64,000 nucleotides of DNA, taken from assembly GCA_937880075.1 (NCBI GenBank), contig CALFLM010000060.1, positions 1-64,000 on the forward strand. Direction: 5' to 3'. The notes under the pieces are model-generated. The model searched no databases, was not told the DNA's origin, and saw only the letters and a list, made by a program, of their open reading frames with translations. Shown one piece after another: positions 53,126 through 61,389 of this stretch. Origin of the DNA: an uncultured Romboutsia sp. (GTDB lineage: Bacteria; Bacillota; Clostridia; Peptostreptococcales; Peptostreptococcaceae). Within the stretch, counting starts at the first letter, position 1. Every line of letters begins with the position of its first letter. The position numbers and the translations under genes were made by a program.

Positions 53126-54409
53126 ATGGATAATGTTGTATTAATTTTTATAATGCTAATAGCATCTATAGTATCGATAGTATGTGTTAGATACAATATA
53201 AGGCTTAGAAATTATCTAAAGGAATTTATAAAAACATCTAAACAAATAAGTAATAGAGAATTTCACTCACGTTTAAATATAAATGTAAGAGGAGAGCTTG
53301 GAGAATTAAGTAAAAATTTTAATGACATGATAGATATAATGAATAGTAAAATTGAAGAAGTAGAATACAATCACCTTCAAATGACATCTATACTAAAAAG
53401 CATATCTCATGGAATTTTAGCTGTTGATATTGATGGAAATATAATGCTTATAAATGAGGAAGCTAAAAGAATATTAAAGTTCAATGAATACGAATTTATA
53501 GAGGGGAAAAATATAAATTCTATTATACATGAATCAAGTTTACTAAAAGAAATTTCTTTATTTAAAGGGTCTAAAGAAAGCAAATATGTAGAAATTACAA
53601 CTGATGATGAAATAGTGTATAGTATAAATCTAGATCCAATATATCTGCAAGATATGGATAATGTAATAATTGGGTCAATTATAAATATTAAAGATATAAC
53701 AGAAAAAGTTAAATTAGAGAATATGAGGACTGATTTTGTCGCCAATGTAAGTCACGAACTAAAAACACCTCTTACATCTATAAGTGGATTTGTAGAAACC
53801 TTAAAGCTAAATGAAAATATAGATGCATCAACTAGAAATAGATTCCTAGGAATAATTGAAAGTGAATCGGACAGGCTAAAAAGGCTTATAGATGATATAT
53901 TATTATTATCATTTATAGAGAAGAAGGAAACCAAAGTACTAGAGTTAGTGCATGTATATGAAGTTTTTATGGAAGTATATGAAATGACGGATTACTTTGC
54001 TAAGTCTAAGAATATAAATGTAAGTTATAAGTTTAGTGATCAAAGTATATCAATAATATCTAATCGAGATTATATAAAACAAATATTTTTAAATTTAATT
54101 GATAATGCTATTAAATATACACCAGAGGATAAAGATGTATATGTAGAAGTTGATTATAATAAAAATGATTTAATAATCAAAGTAAGCGATAATGGGATAG
54201 GTATACCAAAAGAAGATATAAATAGGATATTTGAAAGATTTTATAGAGTAGATAAAGCTAGAAGTAGAGATGTAGGTGGTACTGGTTTAGGTCTTGCTAT
54301 AACTAAACATATAGTAAAGAATTTGGGTGGAACTATAAGTGTTAAAAGTGAATTAGGACAAGGTAGTGAATTTATTATTACTATACCGAAGAAAAATTTC
54401 CTTAAATAG
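53126..54409 (+). CDS. Sensor histidine kinase, PhoR-like
   Basis: A 427-residue membrane kinase. It has one N-terminal membrane helix (about residues 3-21), a HAMP domain (about 27-78), a PAS domain (about 84-190: ILKSISHGILAVDIDGNIMLINEEAKRIL), the HisKA dimer with phospho-histidine in FVANVSHELKTPLTSISGFVETL near 210, and an ATPase domain with NLIDNAIKYTPED, VSDNGIGIPKEDINRIFERFYRVDKARSR and GGTGLGLAITKHIV. A large extracellular sensor is missing, so the signal is probably internal or membrane-derived. It is paired with the regulator just upstream. Confidence 0.92.
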   Translation: MDNVVLIFIMLIASIVSIVCVRYNIRLRNYLKEFIKTSKQISNREFHSRLNINVRGELGELSKNFNDMIDIMNSKIEEVEYNHLQMTSILKSISHGILAVDIDGNIMLINEEAKRILKFNEYEFIEGKNINSIIHESSLLKEISLFKGSKESKYVEITTDDEIVYSINLDPIYLQDMDNVIIGSIINIKDITEKVKLENMRTDFVANVSHELKTPLTSISGFVETLKLNENIDASTRNRFLGIIESESDRLKRLIDDILLLSFIEKKETKVLELVHVYEVFMEVYEMTDYFAKSKNINVSYKFSDQSISIISNRDYIKQIFLNLIDNAIKYTPEDKDVYVEVDYNKNDLIIKVSDNGIGIPKEDINRIFERFYRVDKARSRDVGGTGLGLAITKHIVKNLGGTISVKSELGQGSEFIITIPKKNFLK

Positions 54410-54424
54410 AGGAAATTTTTTTTT
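54392..54424 (+). terminator. Terminator of the two-component operon
   Basis: AAAAATTTCC / GGAAATTTTT, with the kinase stop codon in the loop, then more T. Confidence 0.85.
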
Positions 54425-54493
54425 GTTTTTGCACAAACTAAGTCTAATCATATTTTTAAATTAGTACTATAGATACAAAAGGAGTTGATACTA

Positions 54494-55426
54494 ATGAAAG
54501 AAAGTCTTATCGCAGATGATTTGTTTAGGCGTGCATTTATAGTAGCTTTATTTATAGGAGTACTGTGTAGAGGGTTGGTGTTAAGGGTGACTGATAAGCA
54601 GTATCCATCTAGACCTCAAGACTATTTAGAGCAGATAATAATCTCAGGGTTATCGGCATCTCTTGGTGCAATTGCATTTCCCGCGCTTATAGATAAAGAA
54701 TTTTCAGCATTAACATTTTTTGCTGTAGCAATACAACAATTTCAAGGTTTGTCGCAAGAAGAAAGGATTACAATAGAAAATATTGATAATGAAGAGGTAG
54801 TTCCTAAAGGTTCAGCATATATAGAAGAAATATCATCTACATATGAAAGTAGAAGCTATATAAGTTTATTTTCATCATTAGTTGCTTCAATCATATATAT
54901 ATATTGCGCTAGAGCTTATAAGTTCGGTTTTTTACCATGCACAATTTTAGCAGCAATAGGTGGTGCTATATTAGGATTTATCTTTAAAAGAGATTTAAGA
55001 AGAAGCAGTATAGGCGATATAGCTGATGTAGTAGAGGCCAAGATAAATTTCGATGGTCCAATACTTAAAGTTAATAGTGTATTTATAAACAATATAGGTT
55101 TAGAAGATACTAGAAATAAATATTTAAAAGAAGGTATTGCAATAGAGATTATACCTAAAAATATGAAGGCTTATGGTATTATTAGTGACTTAGGCCAAAG
55201 ACAAGCAGTACTTCACAATTTATTTATTCATTTTGGAATAAATAAAGATATAGACGAAAAAGATTTACTAGCTACAACAAAAATTAATTTAGATAAAAAT
55301 ACAGTAGTTATTCCTTATCTACCGCTTGTTAAAGATATGGATGAACTAATAAAAGTAGTGAAAAGTACACCAATATTAGAAGTATCAAAAGGAAAACAAA
55401 GTGCTTATAGTGGTGAAAAATTATAA
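54494..55426 (+). CDS. YIEGIA family membrane protein (first of pair)
   Basis: A 310-residue protein with membrane segments at about residues 14-30, 45-65 and two around 115-155, then a soluble C-terminal half. It shows the family hallmark region PKGSAYIEEISSTYESRSYISL near residue 100 and RSSIGDIADVVEAKI near 165, with GIAIEIIPKNMKAYGIISDLGQRQAVLHNLF later. The YIEGIA family is found in spore formers; its role is not established. I choose ATG 54494 with GGAG at 54481-54484; an upstream TTG (54485) is against the binding site. A paralogue follows immediately. Confidence 0.85.
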   Translation: MKESLIADDLFRRAFIVALFIGVLCRGLVLRVTDKQYPSRPQDYLEQIIISGLSASLGAIAFPALIDKEFSALTFFAVAIQQFQGLSQEERITIENIDNEEVVPKGSAYIEEISSTYESRSYISLFSSLVASIIYIYCARAYKFGFLPCTILAAIGGAILGFIFKRDLRRSSIGDIADVVEAKINFDGPILKVNSVFINNIGLEDTRNKYLKEGIAIEIIPKNMKAYGIISDLGQRQAVLHNLFIHFGINKDIDEKDLLATTKINLDKNTVVIPYLPLVKDMDELIKVVKSTPILEVSKGKQSAYSGEKL

Positions 55427-55440
55427 AGTGAGGTGAAAAA

Positions 55441-56373
55441 ATGGACAAGATATTTTTTATAGGAATTATTATTGGGATATTTTCGAGACTTATAATGTTG
55501 CATTTAGACCAAAAACAATATCCAACAGAACCAAATGTTTTACTATCTCAATTAGTTTTAGCATTTGTTGCATCATCTTTAGGTTCTTTATTAGTACCTG
55601 CACTTATAGAGCGTTCATATACATCTATTACTTTTTTATCTTTAGCAGCACAGCAATTTAGGCAAGTAAGAGATAATAGAAGAGACACTTTACAAAACTT
55701 AGAGGATGTACAATTAATACAAAGAGGAAATGCTTTTATAGAAGAAATAGCTAGAACATATGAAGTTAGAAATTATACTTGTATAGTAACTTCATTTCTT
55801 ACAGTTGGGCTTTATTATATAATAACAAGCGAATTTAAATTGGGAGATAATCTATCAATTATAATTAGTTCTATATGTGGATTAGCTTTAGCATTAATAC
55901 TTAAAAAGTTACTTACAAGACAGAGTATTGGTGATATAGCAGATGTAGTACCAGTTAAAATTAAATTTGTAGATGAATGTATTATGCAAGTAGGAGAATT
56001 AAAAGGAATAACTAATATAGGATTAGAGAAAGAGAGGGAAAAATATTTATCTCAGGGATTAGGAATAGAAATAATACCAAAAGACAAAAGTTATGATAAT
56101 GCAGGAATAATATATGATCCAGGTCAACGTCAAGCTATTATATATAATATATATTCTAGGATAGGAATATTAAGAGAAGAAAATGAACCAGCTTTTTATC
56201 CATTACCGAGAATAAATCTAAATAATGGTAGCCTTATGATAGCTGTTGTTCCAGTAGATAAAGATATAGATAAATTAATAGATGCAATTAAATCATGTCC
56301 TATTTTATCTAGTGCAAAGGGCAAGAATGTGTCATTAAAAAATTATAAAATAGATAAGAAGGGAAGTGCATAG
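55441..56373 (+). CDS. YIEGIA family membrane protein (second of pair)
   Basis: A 310-residue paralogue of the preceding protein with the same layout. It begins KIFFIGIIIGIFSRLIMLHLDQKQYPTEPN, has QRGNAFIEEIARTYEVRNYT near residue 98, RQSIGDIADVVPVKIKFV near 160 and GLGIEIIPKDKS...IIYDPGQRQAIIYNIYSRIG later. The shared QYP, SIGDIADVV and GQRQA blocks show common origin. Two unlike copies side by side suggest a heteromeric complex (inference). It starts 15 bp after the first gene, and the small partner gene begins 3 bp after its stop. Confidence 0.86.
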   Translation: MDKIFFIGIIIGIFSRLIMLHLDQKQYPTEPNVLLSQLVLAFVASSLGSLLVPALIERSYTSITFLSLAAQQFRQVRDNRRDTLQNLEDVQLIQRGNAFIEEIARTYEVRNYTCIVTSFLTVGLYYIITSEFKLGDNLSIIISSICGLALALILKKLLTRQSIGDIADVVPVKIKFVDECIMQVGELKGITNIGLEKEREKYLSQGLGIEIIPKDKSYDNAGIIYDPGQRQAIIYNIYSRIGILREENEPAFYPLPRINLNNGSLMIAVVPVDKDIDKLIDAIKSCPILSSAKGKNVSLKNYKIDKKGSA

Positions 56374-56375
56374 AA

Positions 56376-56576
56376 ATGGGAATGAATATAGGTATAACTG
56401 ATTATACTCTGGGTATAATTACAACTGATAAAAATATGAAACCAGTTGGAGGGTGTCCTATAATTTATGCAAATGATAATAAAGATTTGCAAAACAAAGC
56501 TATGCTAATGGCAAAAAGTGTTGGAGGAATGGTTCACGCTATTACTAAGGAAACTCTAATTATAGTTAAGCATTAA
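56376..56576 (+). CDS. Small partner protein of YIEGIA (capping subunit type)
   Basis: A 66-residue soluble protein: MNIGITDYTLGIITTDKNMKPVGGCPIIYANDNKDLQNKAML... ending KETLIIVKH. Small proteins of this kind stand next to YIEGIA genes and are named in some annotations as a capping complex subunit; I rely on memory for that name. The position immediately after the two YIEGIA genes, 2 bp after the stop of the second, supports a three-gene operon. The start is ATG 56376; an alternative ATG at 56382 is close by. Confidence 0.8.
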   Translation: MGMNIGITDYTLGIITTDKNMKPVGGCPIIYANDNKDLQNKAMLMAKSVGGMVHAITKETLIIVKH

Positions 56577-56600
56577 AAGGTACCATATGGTACCTTTTAT
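56574..56600 (+). terminator. Terminator of the YIEGIA operon
   Basis: AAAAGGTACC-ATAT-GGTACCTTTT perfect hairpin at the stop codon. Confidence 0.88.
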
Positions 56601-56613
56601 AATCTGACAAATA

Positions 56614-56643
56614 TTGACGTTATTTAATAAAACATGTTATTAT
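56614..56643 (+). promoter_or_regulatory. Candidate SigA promoter of the radical SAM-der unit
   Basis: TTGACG (56614-56619) and TATTAT (56638-56643), spaced 18 bp, just after the preceding terminator and about 85 bp before the next gene. Confidence 0.5.
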
Positions 56644-56729
56644 AGTGTGATGATTAAATAAACGGATACAATTTTATAATTTAAGTTATAAAATTAAAAT
56701 TTTACAAAAAGAAAAGTGGTGACTAGAAT

Positions 56730-58058
56730 ATGGAAGTAAATGTAAAAAATACAAATAATATAATAAGTAAGGTATATAAAGGTAGCATTGCAGATGAGCT
56801 AGGAATAGAAGTTGGGGATTTACTTATTTCTATAAATGGTGAACCGATACATGATATAATAGAATATAGATTCTTACTAAGTGATGAATACCTAGAAGTA
56901 GAAATACAAAAGCAAAATAGAGAAGTTTACATATATGAGATCGAAAAGGACTATGATGATGATTTGGGTATTGAATTTACGAATCCAATAATAGATAAAG
57001 CTAAAAGTTGTAGAAATAAATGTGTATTTTGCTTTATAGATCAATTGCCTAAAGGAATGAGAGAAACTCTTTATTTTAAAGATGATGATTCAAGACTTTC
57101 ATTTTTACAAGGAAATTTTGTAACTCTTACTAATATGAGTGAAGAAGATATAAATAATATAATAAAATATAGAATCAGTCCTATAAATATATCAGTTCAT
57201 ACAACTAATCCTGAACTTAGAAAAACTATGATAAAGAATAAATTTGCAGGTAAATTATATAGCATAATGGAAAGGTTAGCAGAAGCTAAAATTCAGATGA
57301 ATTGTCAGATAGTTTTATGTCCTGGATATAATGATAAGGAAGAATTAGAAAGAACTGTATCAGATTTAACTAAGTTATATCCTTATGTAAATAGTGCAGC
57401 GGCTGTTCCAGTAGGAATAACTAAGTATAGAGAACATTTACCAAATTTAGAAATATTTAATGAAAAAACAGCTGGCGAAACTATTGATCAAGTAGACACA
57501 CTACAGAAAAAATACCTTAAAGAATTAGGAACTAGATTTATATTCTTATCAGATGAGTTTTATATAATGGCAAATAGAAAGTTATTAGACTATGATGAGT
57601 ATGAAGGATTTATACAATTTGAAAATGGAGTAGGTATGATAAGTAAACTTGAAAGACAAATAAAAGATTGCTTAGAAAACTTATCAGAAGATCATAAATC
57701 TAAAATAAAGAAAGTATCTATTGCTACAGGTCATTCGGCATACGAATTTATGTGTGAAATGGCAAAATGTGTAATGGAGAAATGCCCTAATGTACATATA
57801 GATGTTTATAAAATAATAAACAACTTCTTTGGAGATACAATAACTGTTTCAGGTCTTGTAACAGCAACAGATATAATAGATCAATTAAAAGGGAAAGATT
57901 TAGGTGAAACTCTATATATACCAAGAAGTATGCTAAAAGCTGATGAAGAAATATTCTTAGATAATATAACACTAGAAAACTTAAGTAGTATTATGGGAAT
58001 TGAAGTTGTACCTTGTTTAAATGAAGGTAAAGATTTTATAGATAAAATTTTGAAATAA
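56730..58058 (+). CDS. PDZ-radical SAM protein with DUF512
   Basis: A 442-residue protein. Residues about 8-65 form a PDZ-like domain (SKVYKGSIADELGIEVGDLLISINGEPIHDIIEYRF). The radical SAM cluster motif CRNKCVFCFIDQLPKGMRETL (CxxxCxxC) lies near residue 95. It is followed by SFLQGNFVTLTNM, ISVHTTNPELRKTMI and by DUF512 in the C-terminal half. The family is conserved in Clostridia and Cyanobacteria; its substrate is unknown. It precedes der by 15 bp in what looks like an operon with der, plsY and gpsA, which may link it to ribosome assembly or membrane lipid synthesis only by position. Confidence 0.92.
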   Translation: MEVNVKNTNNIISKVYKGSIADELGIEVGDLLISINGEPIHDIIEYRFLLSDEYLEVEIQKQNREVYIYEIEKDYDDDLGIEFTNPIIDKAKSCRNKCVFCFIDQLPKGMRETLYFKDDDSRLSFLQGNFVTLTNMSEEDINNIIKYRISPINISVHTTNPELRKTMIKNKFAGKLYSIMERLAEAKIQMNCQIVLCPGYNDKEELERTVSDLTKLYPYVNSAAAVPVGITKYREHLPNLEIFNEKTAGETIDQVDTLQKKYLKELGTRFIFLSDEFYIMANRKLLDYDEYEGFIQFENGVGMISKLERQIKDCLENLSEDHKSKIKKVSIATGHSAYEFMCEMAKCVMEKCPNVHIDVYKIINNFFGDTITVSGLVTATDIIDQLKGKDLGETLYIPRSMLKADEEIFLDNITLENLSSIMGIEVVPCLNEGKDFIDKILK

Positions 58059-58073
58059 GATAAGGAGATTATT

Positions 58074-59399
58074 ATGAGTGATAACAGGCCAGTAGTTGCG
58101 GTAGTAGGAAGATCGAATGTTGGAAAATCCACATTATTTAATAAATTAGCAGGAAAAAGAATATCTATAGTAGAAGATACTCCTGGAGTAACTAGAGATA
58201 GAATATTTACAGAGGTAGAATGGTTAAATCATTACTTTACATTGATAGATACAGGAGGTATAGAGCCAGACAATGGAGATATAATATTATCTCATATGAG
58301 AAATCAAGCTATGCTTGCTATGGATATGGCACACATTATACTTTTTGTAGTTGATGGAAAATCAGGATTAACAGCAGCAGATAGAGAAGTTGCTCAAATT
58401 CTTAGAAAGACTAAAAAGCCAGTTATACTTGTAGTAAATAAAATAGATAGCCAAAGTCAATTTGATAATGTATATGATTTTTATGAATTAGGACTTGGAG
58501 TTCCGTTTGCAATATCAAGTGCTAATAGTATGGGGCTTGGAGATTTATTAGATGAAGTTGTTCAAAACTTCCCGGAAGGATTAAATACTGAGTATGACGA
58601 AGATATAATAAGAGTTGCTATAACAGGTAAGCCTAATGCTGGTAAAAGTTCTATACTTAACAATATATTAGGTGAAGAAAGAGTTATAGTAAGTCCTATT
58701 GCAGGGACAACAAGAGATGCAGTTGATACTTATGTAGAAAAGAATGGACAGAAATTCCTTCTTATAGATACAGCAGGTCTTAGAAGAAAAAGTAAAATAT
58801 ATGAAACAGTAGAAAAGTATAGTGTAATAAGATCTATGGCTGCAGTAGATAGAGCCGATGTAGTATTAATAGTAATAGATGCAAAAGAAGGAATAACAGA
58901 ACAAGATACAAAGGTCGCAGGAATAGCTCATGATGAAGGGAAGGCTTGTGTATTTGTAATAAATAAGTGGGACTTAATAGAAAAGGATAATAAAACTTTA
59001 GGAAATTATACTAAAGATGTTAAAGAAAAATTCCCATTCATGATGTATGCACCAGTAATATTTGTTTCAGCAAAAACTAATCAAAGAATGAATAAAATAT
59101 TAGAAACAGTAGAATATGTAGCAAGTGAACATGCTAAGAGAGTATCAACTTCTGCATTAAATGATGTAATAGGTGAAGCAGTAATGTTAAACCAACCACC
59201 ATCAGATAAAGGTAAGAGACTAAAGATTTACTATGGATCTCAAACTGGAGTTAAACCACCTAAGTTTACTTTATTTATAAACGATAAGAATTTAACTCAT
59301 TTTTCATATCAAAGATATCTTGAAAACAAAATAAGAGAGAACTTTGGATTTGAGGGTACACCAGTACAATTTGAATACAGAGAAAAGAATAAAAAATAA
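58074..59399 (+). CDS. der: Ribosome assembly GTPase Der (EngA)
   Basis: A 441-residue protein with two tandem GTPase domains and a C-terminal KH-like domain. G1 motifs: VVGRSNVGKSTLFNKL near residue 10 and ITGKPNAGKSSILNNIL near 183; G3: LIDTGGIEP near 58 and LIDTAGLRRKSK near 229; G4: VVNKID and VINKWDLIE. It acts in assembly of the 50S subunit. It starts 15 bp after the radical SAM gene and is followed by plsY. Confidence 0.97.
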   Translation: MSDNRPVVAVVGRSNVGKSTLFNKLAGKRISIVEDTPGVTRDRIFTEVEWLNHYFTLIDTGGIEPDNGDIILSHMRNQAMLAMDMAHIILFVVDGKSGLTAADREVAQILRKTKKPVILVVNKIDSQSQFDNVYDFYELGLGVPFAISSANSMGLGDLLDEVVQNFPEGLNTEYDEDIIRVAITGKPNAGKSSILNNILGEERVIVSPIAGTTRDAVDTYVEKNGQKFLLIDTAGLRRKSKIYETVEKYSVIRSMAAVDRADVVLIVIDAKEGITEQDTKVAGIAHDEGKACVFVINKWDLIEKDNKTLGNYTKDVKEKFPFMMYAPVIFVSAKTNQRMNKILETVEYVASEHAKRVSTSALNDVIGEAVMLNQPPSDKGKRLKIYYGSQTGVKPPKFTLFINDKNLTHFSYQRYLENKIRENFGFEGTPVQFEYREKNKK

Positions 59400-59423
59400 A
59401 TTTAACTAAGGGGTGGAATAAGT

Positions 59424-60029
59424 ATGCTTAGTTATATATTGATTATAATAATTGCTTATCTTTTAGGTAATATATCTACTTCATATATAATAGCTAAAAA
59501 AATGATGGGTGTAGATATAAGAACTCAAGGATCTGGAAATGCTGGATCTACCAATGTACTTAGAACTTTAGGTAAAAAAGCTGGTGCAATGACTTTTATA
59601 GGTGATTTATTAAAAGGTGTTATAGCAGTTTTTATAGCAAAGTTAATAGCTAAAATATCAGGTGTTGATGTATCTACAGCAGGATATCTAGGTGTAGTGG
59701 GTGTTGTATGTGGACATAACTGGCCAGCATTTTTGGGATTTAGAGGTGGTAAAGGTGTAGCTACTTCTTTAGGTTCTATGATAGCTATAAATCCTGTTTT
59801 AGCATTATCATGTTTTGGAATATTTTTAATAATAGTAGCTATTACAAAATATGTTTCCTTAGGAGCTGTAGTGAGTATATCACTTTCACCAATTATGATG
59901 ATTCTTACTAAAAATAATAAAGGTTTAATAGCTACATTATTTTTAACTGCATCAGTAATATATACTCATAGAGAGAATATAAAAAGATTACTAAGCGGAA
60001 CAGAAAGAAAATTAGGTGAAAAAAAATAA
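59424..60029 (+). CDS. plsY: Acyl-phosphate:glycerol-3-phosphate acyltransferase
   Basis: A 201-residue membrane enzyme with about five helices that acylates glycerol-3-phosphate with acyl-phosphate, the first step of phospholipid synthesis. Family motifs: GNISTSYIIAKKMMGVDIRTQGSGNAGSTNVLRTLGKKAG (about residues 15-55), GHNWPAFLGFRGGKGVATSLG near 98, and HRENIKRLLSGTERKLG at the end. It precedes gpsA, which supplies its glycerol-3-phosphate substrate, by 27 bp. Confidence 0.96.
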   Translation: MLSYILIIIIAYLLGNISTSYIIAKKMMGVDIRTQGSGNAGSTNVLRTLGKKAGAMTFIGDLLKGVIAVFIAKLIAKISGVDVSTAGYLGVVGVVCGHNWPAFLGFRGGKGVATSLGSMIAINPVLALSCFGIFLIIVAITKYVSLGAVVSISLSPIMMILTKNNKGLIATLFLTASVIYTHRENIKRLLSGTERKLGEKK

Positions 60030-60056
60030 TTTTAAATACTGTTAGGTGGTGTTAAC

Positions 60057-61079
60057 ATGGAAAAAGTATGTGTATTAGGAACTGGAAGTTGGGGGAGTGC
60101 ATTAGGGCTAACTTTAGCGAAAAAAGGATATAAAGTTGGTATGTGGACTCTTAATGAAGAACAAGCTAAAAAAATAAATAATACAAAAGAAAATATAGAT
60201 TATTTACCAGGTGTATTATTTCCAAACAATATGGTTGTTACAACTTCTTTAGAAGAAGCTGTATCAAATAGCATAATTGTAGTTTTAGCAGTTCCATCAC
60301 AGGCTATAAGAAGTGTATGTAATCAAATAAAGCCATTTATAAAAGATGAACAAATAATAGTTGACGTAGCAAAGGGTCTAGAAAAAGGTACTGGGCTTAG
60401 ATTATCAGAAGTAGTCAAAGAAGAGCTTCCTAATAATCCATATGTAACTTTATCAGGACCATCTCATGCAGAAGAAGTTGCAAGAGATATACCTACTACA
60501 GTAGTTGTGGCATCTACTAATTTAGAAATAGCTCAAAAAGTGCAAGATATATTTATGGGTCCTAAGTTTAGGGTTTATACAAATCCAGATATAGTTGGTG
60601 TAGAACTTGGAGGAGCATTAAAAAATATAATAGCTTTTGGAGCAGGGATATGTGACGGATTAGGCCTTGGAGATAATTCAAAAGCAGCTCTTATGACTCG
60701 TGGGATTAGAGAAATAAGTAGATTAGGGGTTGCTATGGGAGCAGATGTTTCTACTTTTTCCGGATTATCAGGAATAGGCGACTTAATTGTAACTTGTACT
60801 AGTATGCATAGTAGAAATAGAAGAGCTGGTATCTTAATAGGGCAAGGAAAGAGTTTAGAAGAAACTTTAGAAGAAGTGAAAATGGTAGTAGAAGGAATAA
60901 CTGCTACAGAAGTGGCTTATGAAGTTTCTAAAAAATTAAATGTAGATATGCCTATAACAAGTGCAATATATTCTATATTGCATAGTAATTTAAACCCTAA
61001 TGAAGTGGTAATAGATTTAATGATGAGAAATAAAACTCATGAAATGGAAGAGATAGTTAATGAAAAGCTAGGATTTTAA
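60057..61079 (+). CDS. gpsA: NAD(P)+-dependent glycerol-3-phosphate dehydrogenase
   Basis: A 340-residue enzyme that reduces dihydroxyacetone phosphate to sn-glycerol-3-phosphate for lipid synthesis. Rossmann motif VCVLGTGSWGSALGLTLAKKG at the N-terminus, LAVPSQAIRSV near residue 80, LSGPSHAEEVARDIPT near 138, GVELGGALKNIIAFGAGICDGLGLGDNSKAALMTRG near 185 and FSGLSGIGDLIVTCTS near 240. It follows plsY and ends the operon at a terminator that overlaps its stop. Confidence 0.97.
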   Translation: MEKVCVLGTGSWGSALGLTLAKKGYKVGMWTLNEEQAKKINNTKENIDYLPGVLFPNNMVVTTSLEEAVSNSIIVVLAVPSQAIRSVCNQIKPFIKDEQIIVDVAKGLEKGTGLRLSEVVKEELPNNPYVTLSGPSHAEEVARDIPTTVVVASTNLEIAQKVQDIFMGPKFRVYTNPDIVGVELGGALKNIIAFGAGICDGLGLGDNSKAALMTRGIREISRLGVAMGADVSTFSGLSGIGDLIVTCTSMHSRNRRAGILIGQGKSLEETLEEVKMVVEGITATEVAYEVSKKLNVDMPITSAIYSILHSNLNPNEVVIDLMMRNKTHEMEEIVNEKLGF

Positions 61080-61092
61080 TCCTAGCTTTTTT
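61063..61092 (+). terminator. Terminator of gpsA
   Basis: AAAAGCTAGGA / TCCTAGCTTTT with the stop codon in the loop, then TT. Its last six T are the left end of module A copy 3. Confidence 0.88.
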
Positions 61093-61179
61093 ACGCTTAA
61101 GGATATTATAATACTTTAAAAAATGTGGATAACTTCTGAATATAAGTAATATCAATAAATTGGTTTTGAGCGTAAAAAA
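61087..61179 (+). repeat. Module A dispersed element, copy 3 (93 bp)
   Basis: The same 93 bp, one substitution from copy 2 and two from copy 1, with intact terminal inverted repeats and TGTGGATAA (61124-61132), exact complement of TTATCCACA. Confidence 0.9.
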
Positions 61180-61260
61180 GATTTTGAAATGCTTCGCCCA
61201 CACAGTGGCTCAAGCAACGTACGAAGTCGTTGGCGACATGAGCGAAGCGAATTTTTTATT
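61180..61260 (+). repeat. Module B dispersed repeat, complete copy next to module A
   Basis: Almost the same as the copy at 27758 (differences include CCCACACAGTGG and CAACGTACGAAG), ending GCGAAGCGAATTTTTTATT. The loop change CACGCAGTG to CACACAGTG leaves the small hairpin intact. The remaining 130 bp before spoIVA are AT-rich; no confident sporulation promoter was found. Confidence 0.88.
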
Positions 61261-61389
61261 TATTATTAGGTATTTTTAAATTATTTAGAAATTTAAAATG
61301 AATTTTTTTAAAAGAAATTTAAATTTGGAATAATAGTCCCACTATGAAAATATAATCTATTAAGAAACTATATGCAGGAGGGGAACTTG

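Noticed and set aside
59403..59432. Short hairpin AACTAAG / CTTAGTT around the plsY start
   Set aside because: Only 7 bp and AT-rich, in a genome where such pairs occur often; too weak to claim regulation.
27702..61132. Replication origin because of DnaA boxes
   Set aside because: The boxes are single, far apart and carried on a dispersed repeat; no dnaA, dnaN or clustered boxes are present.
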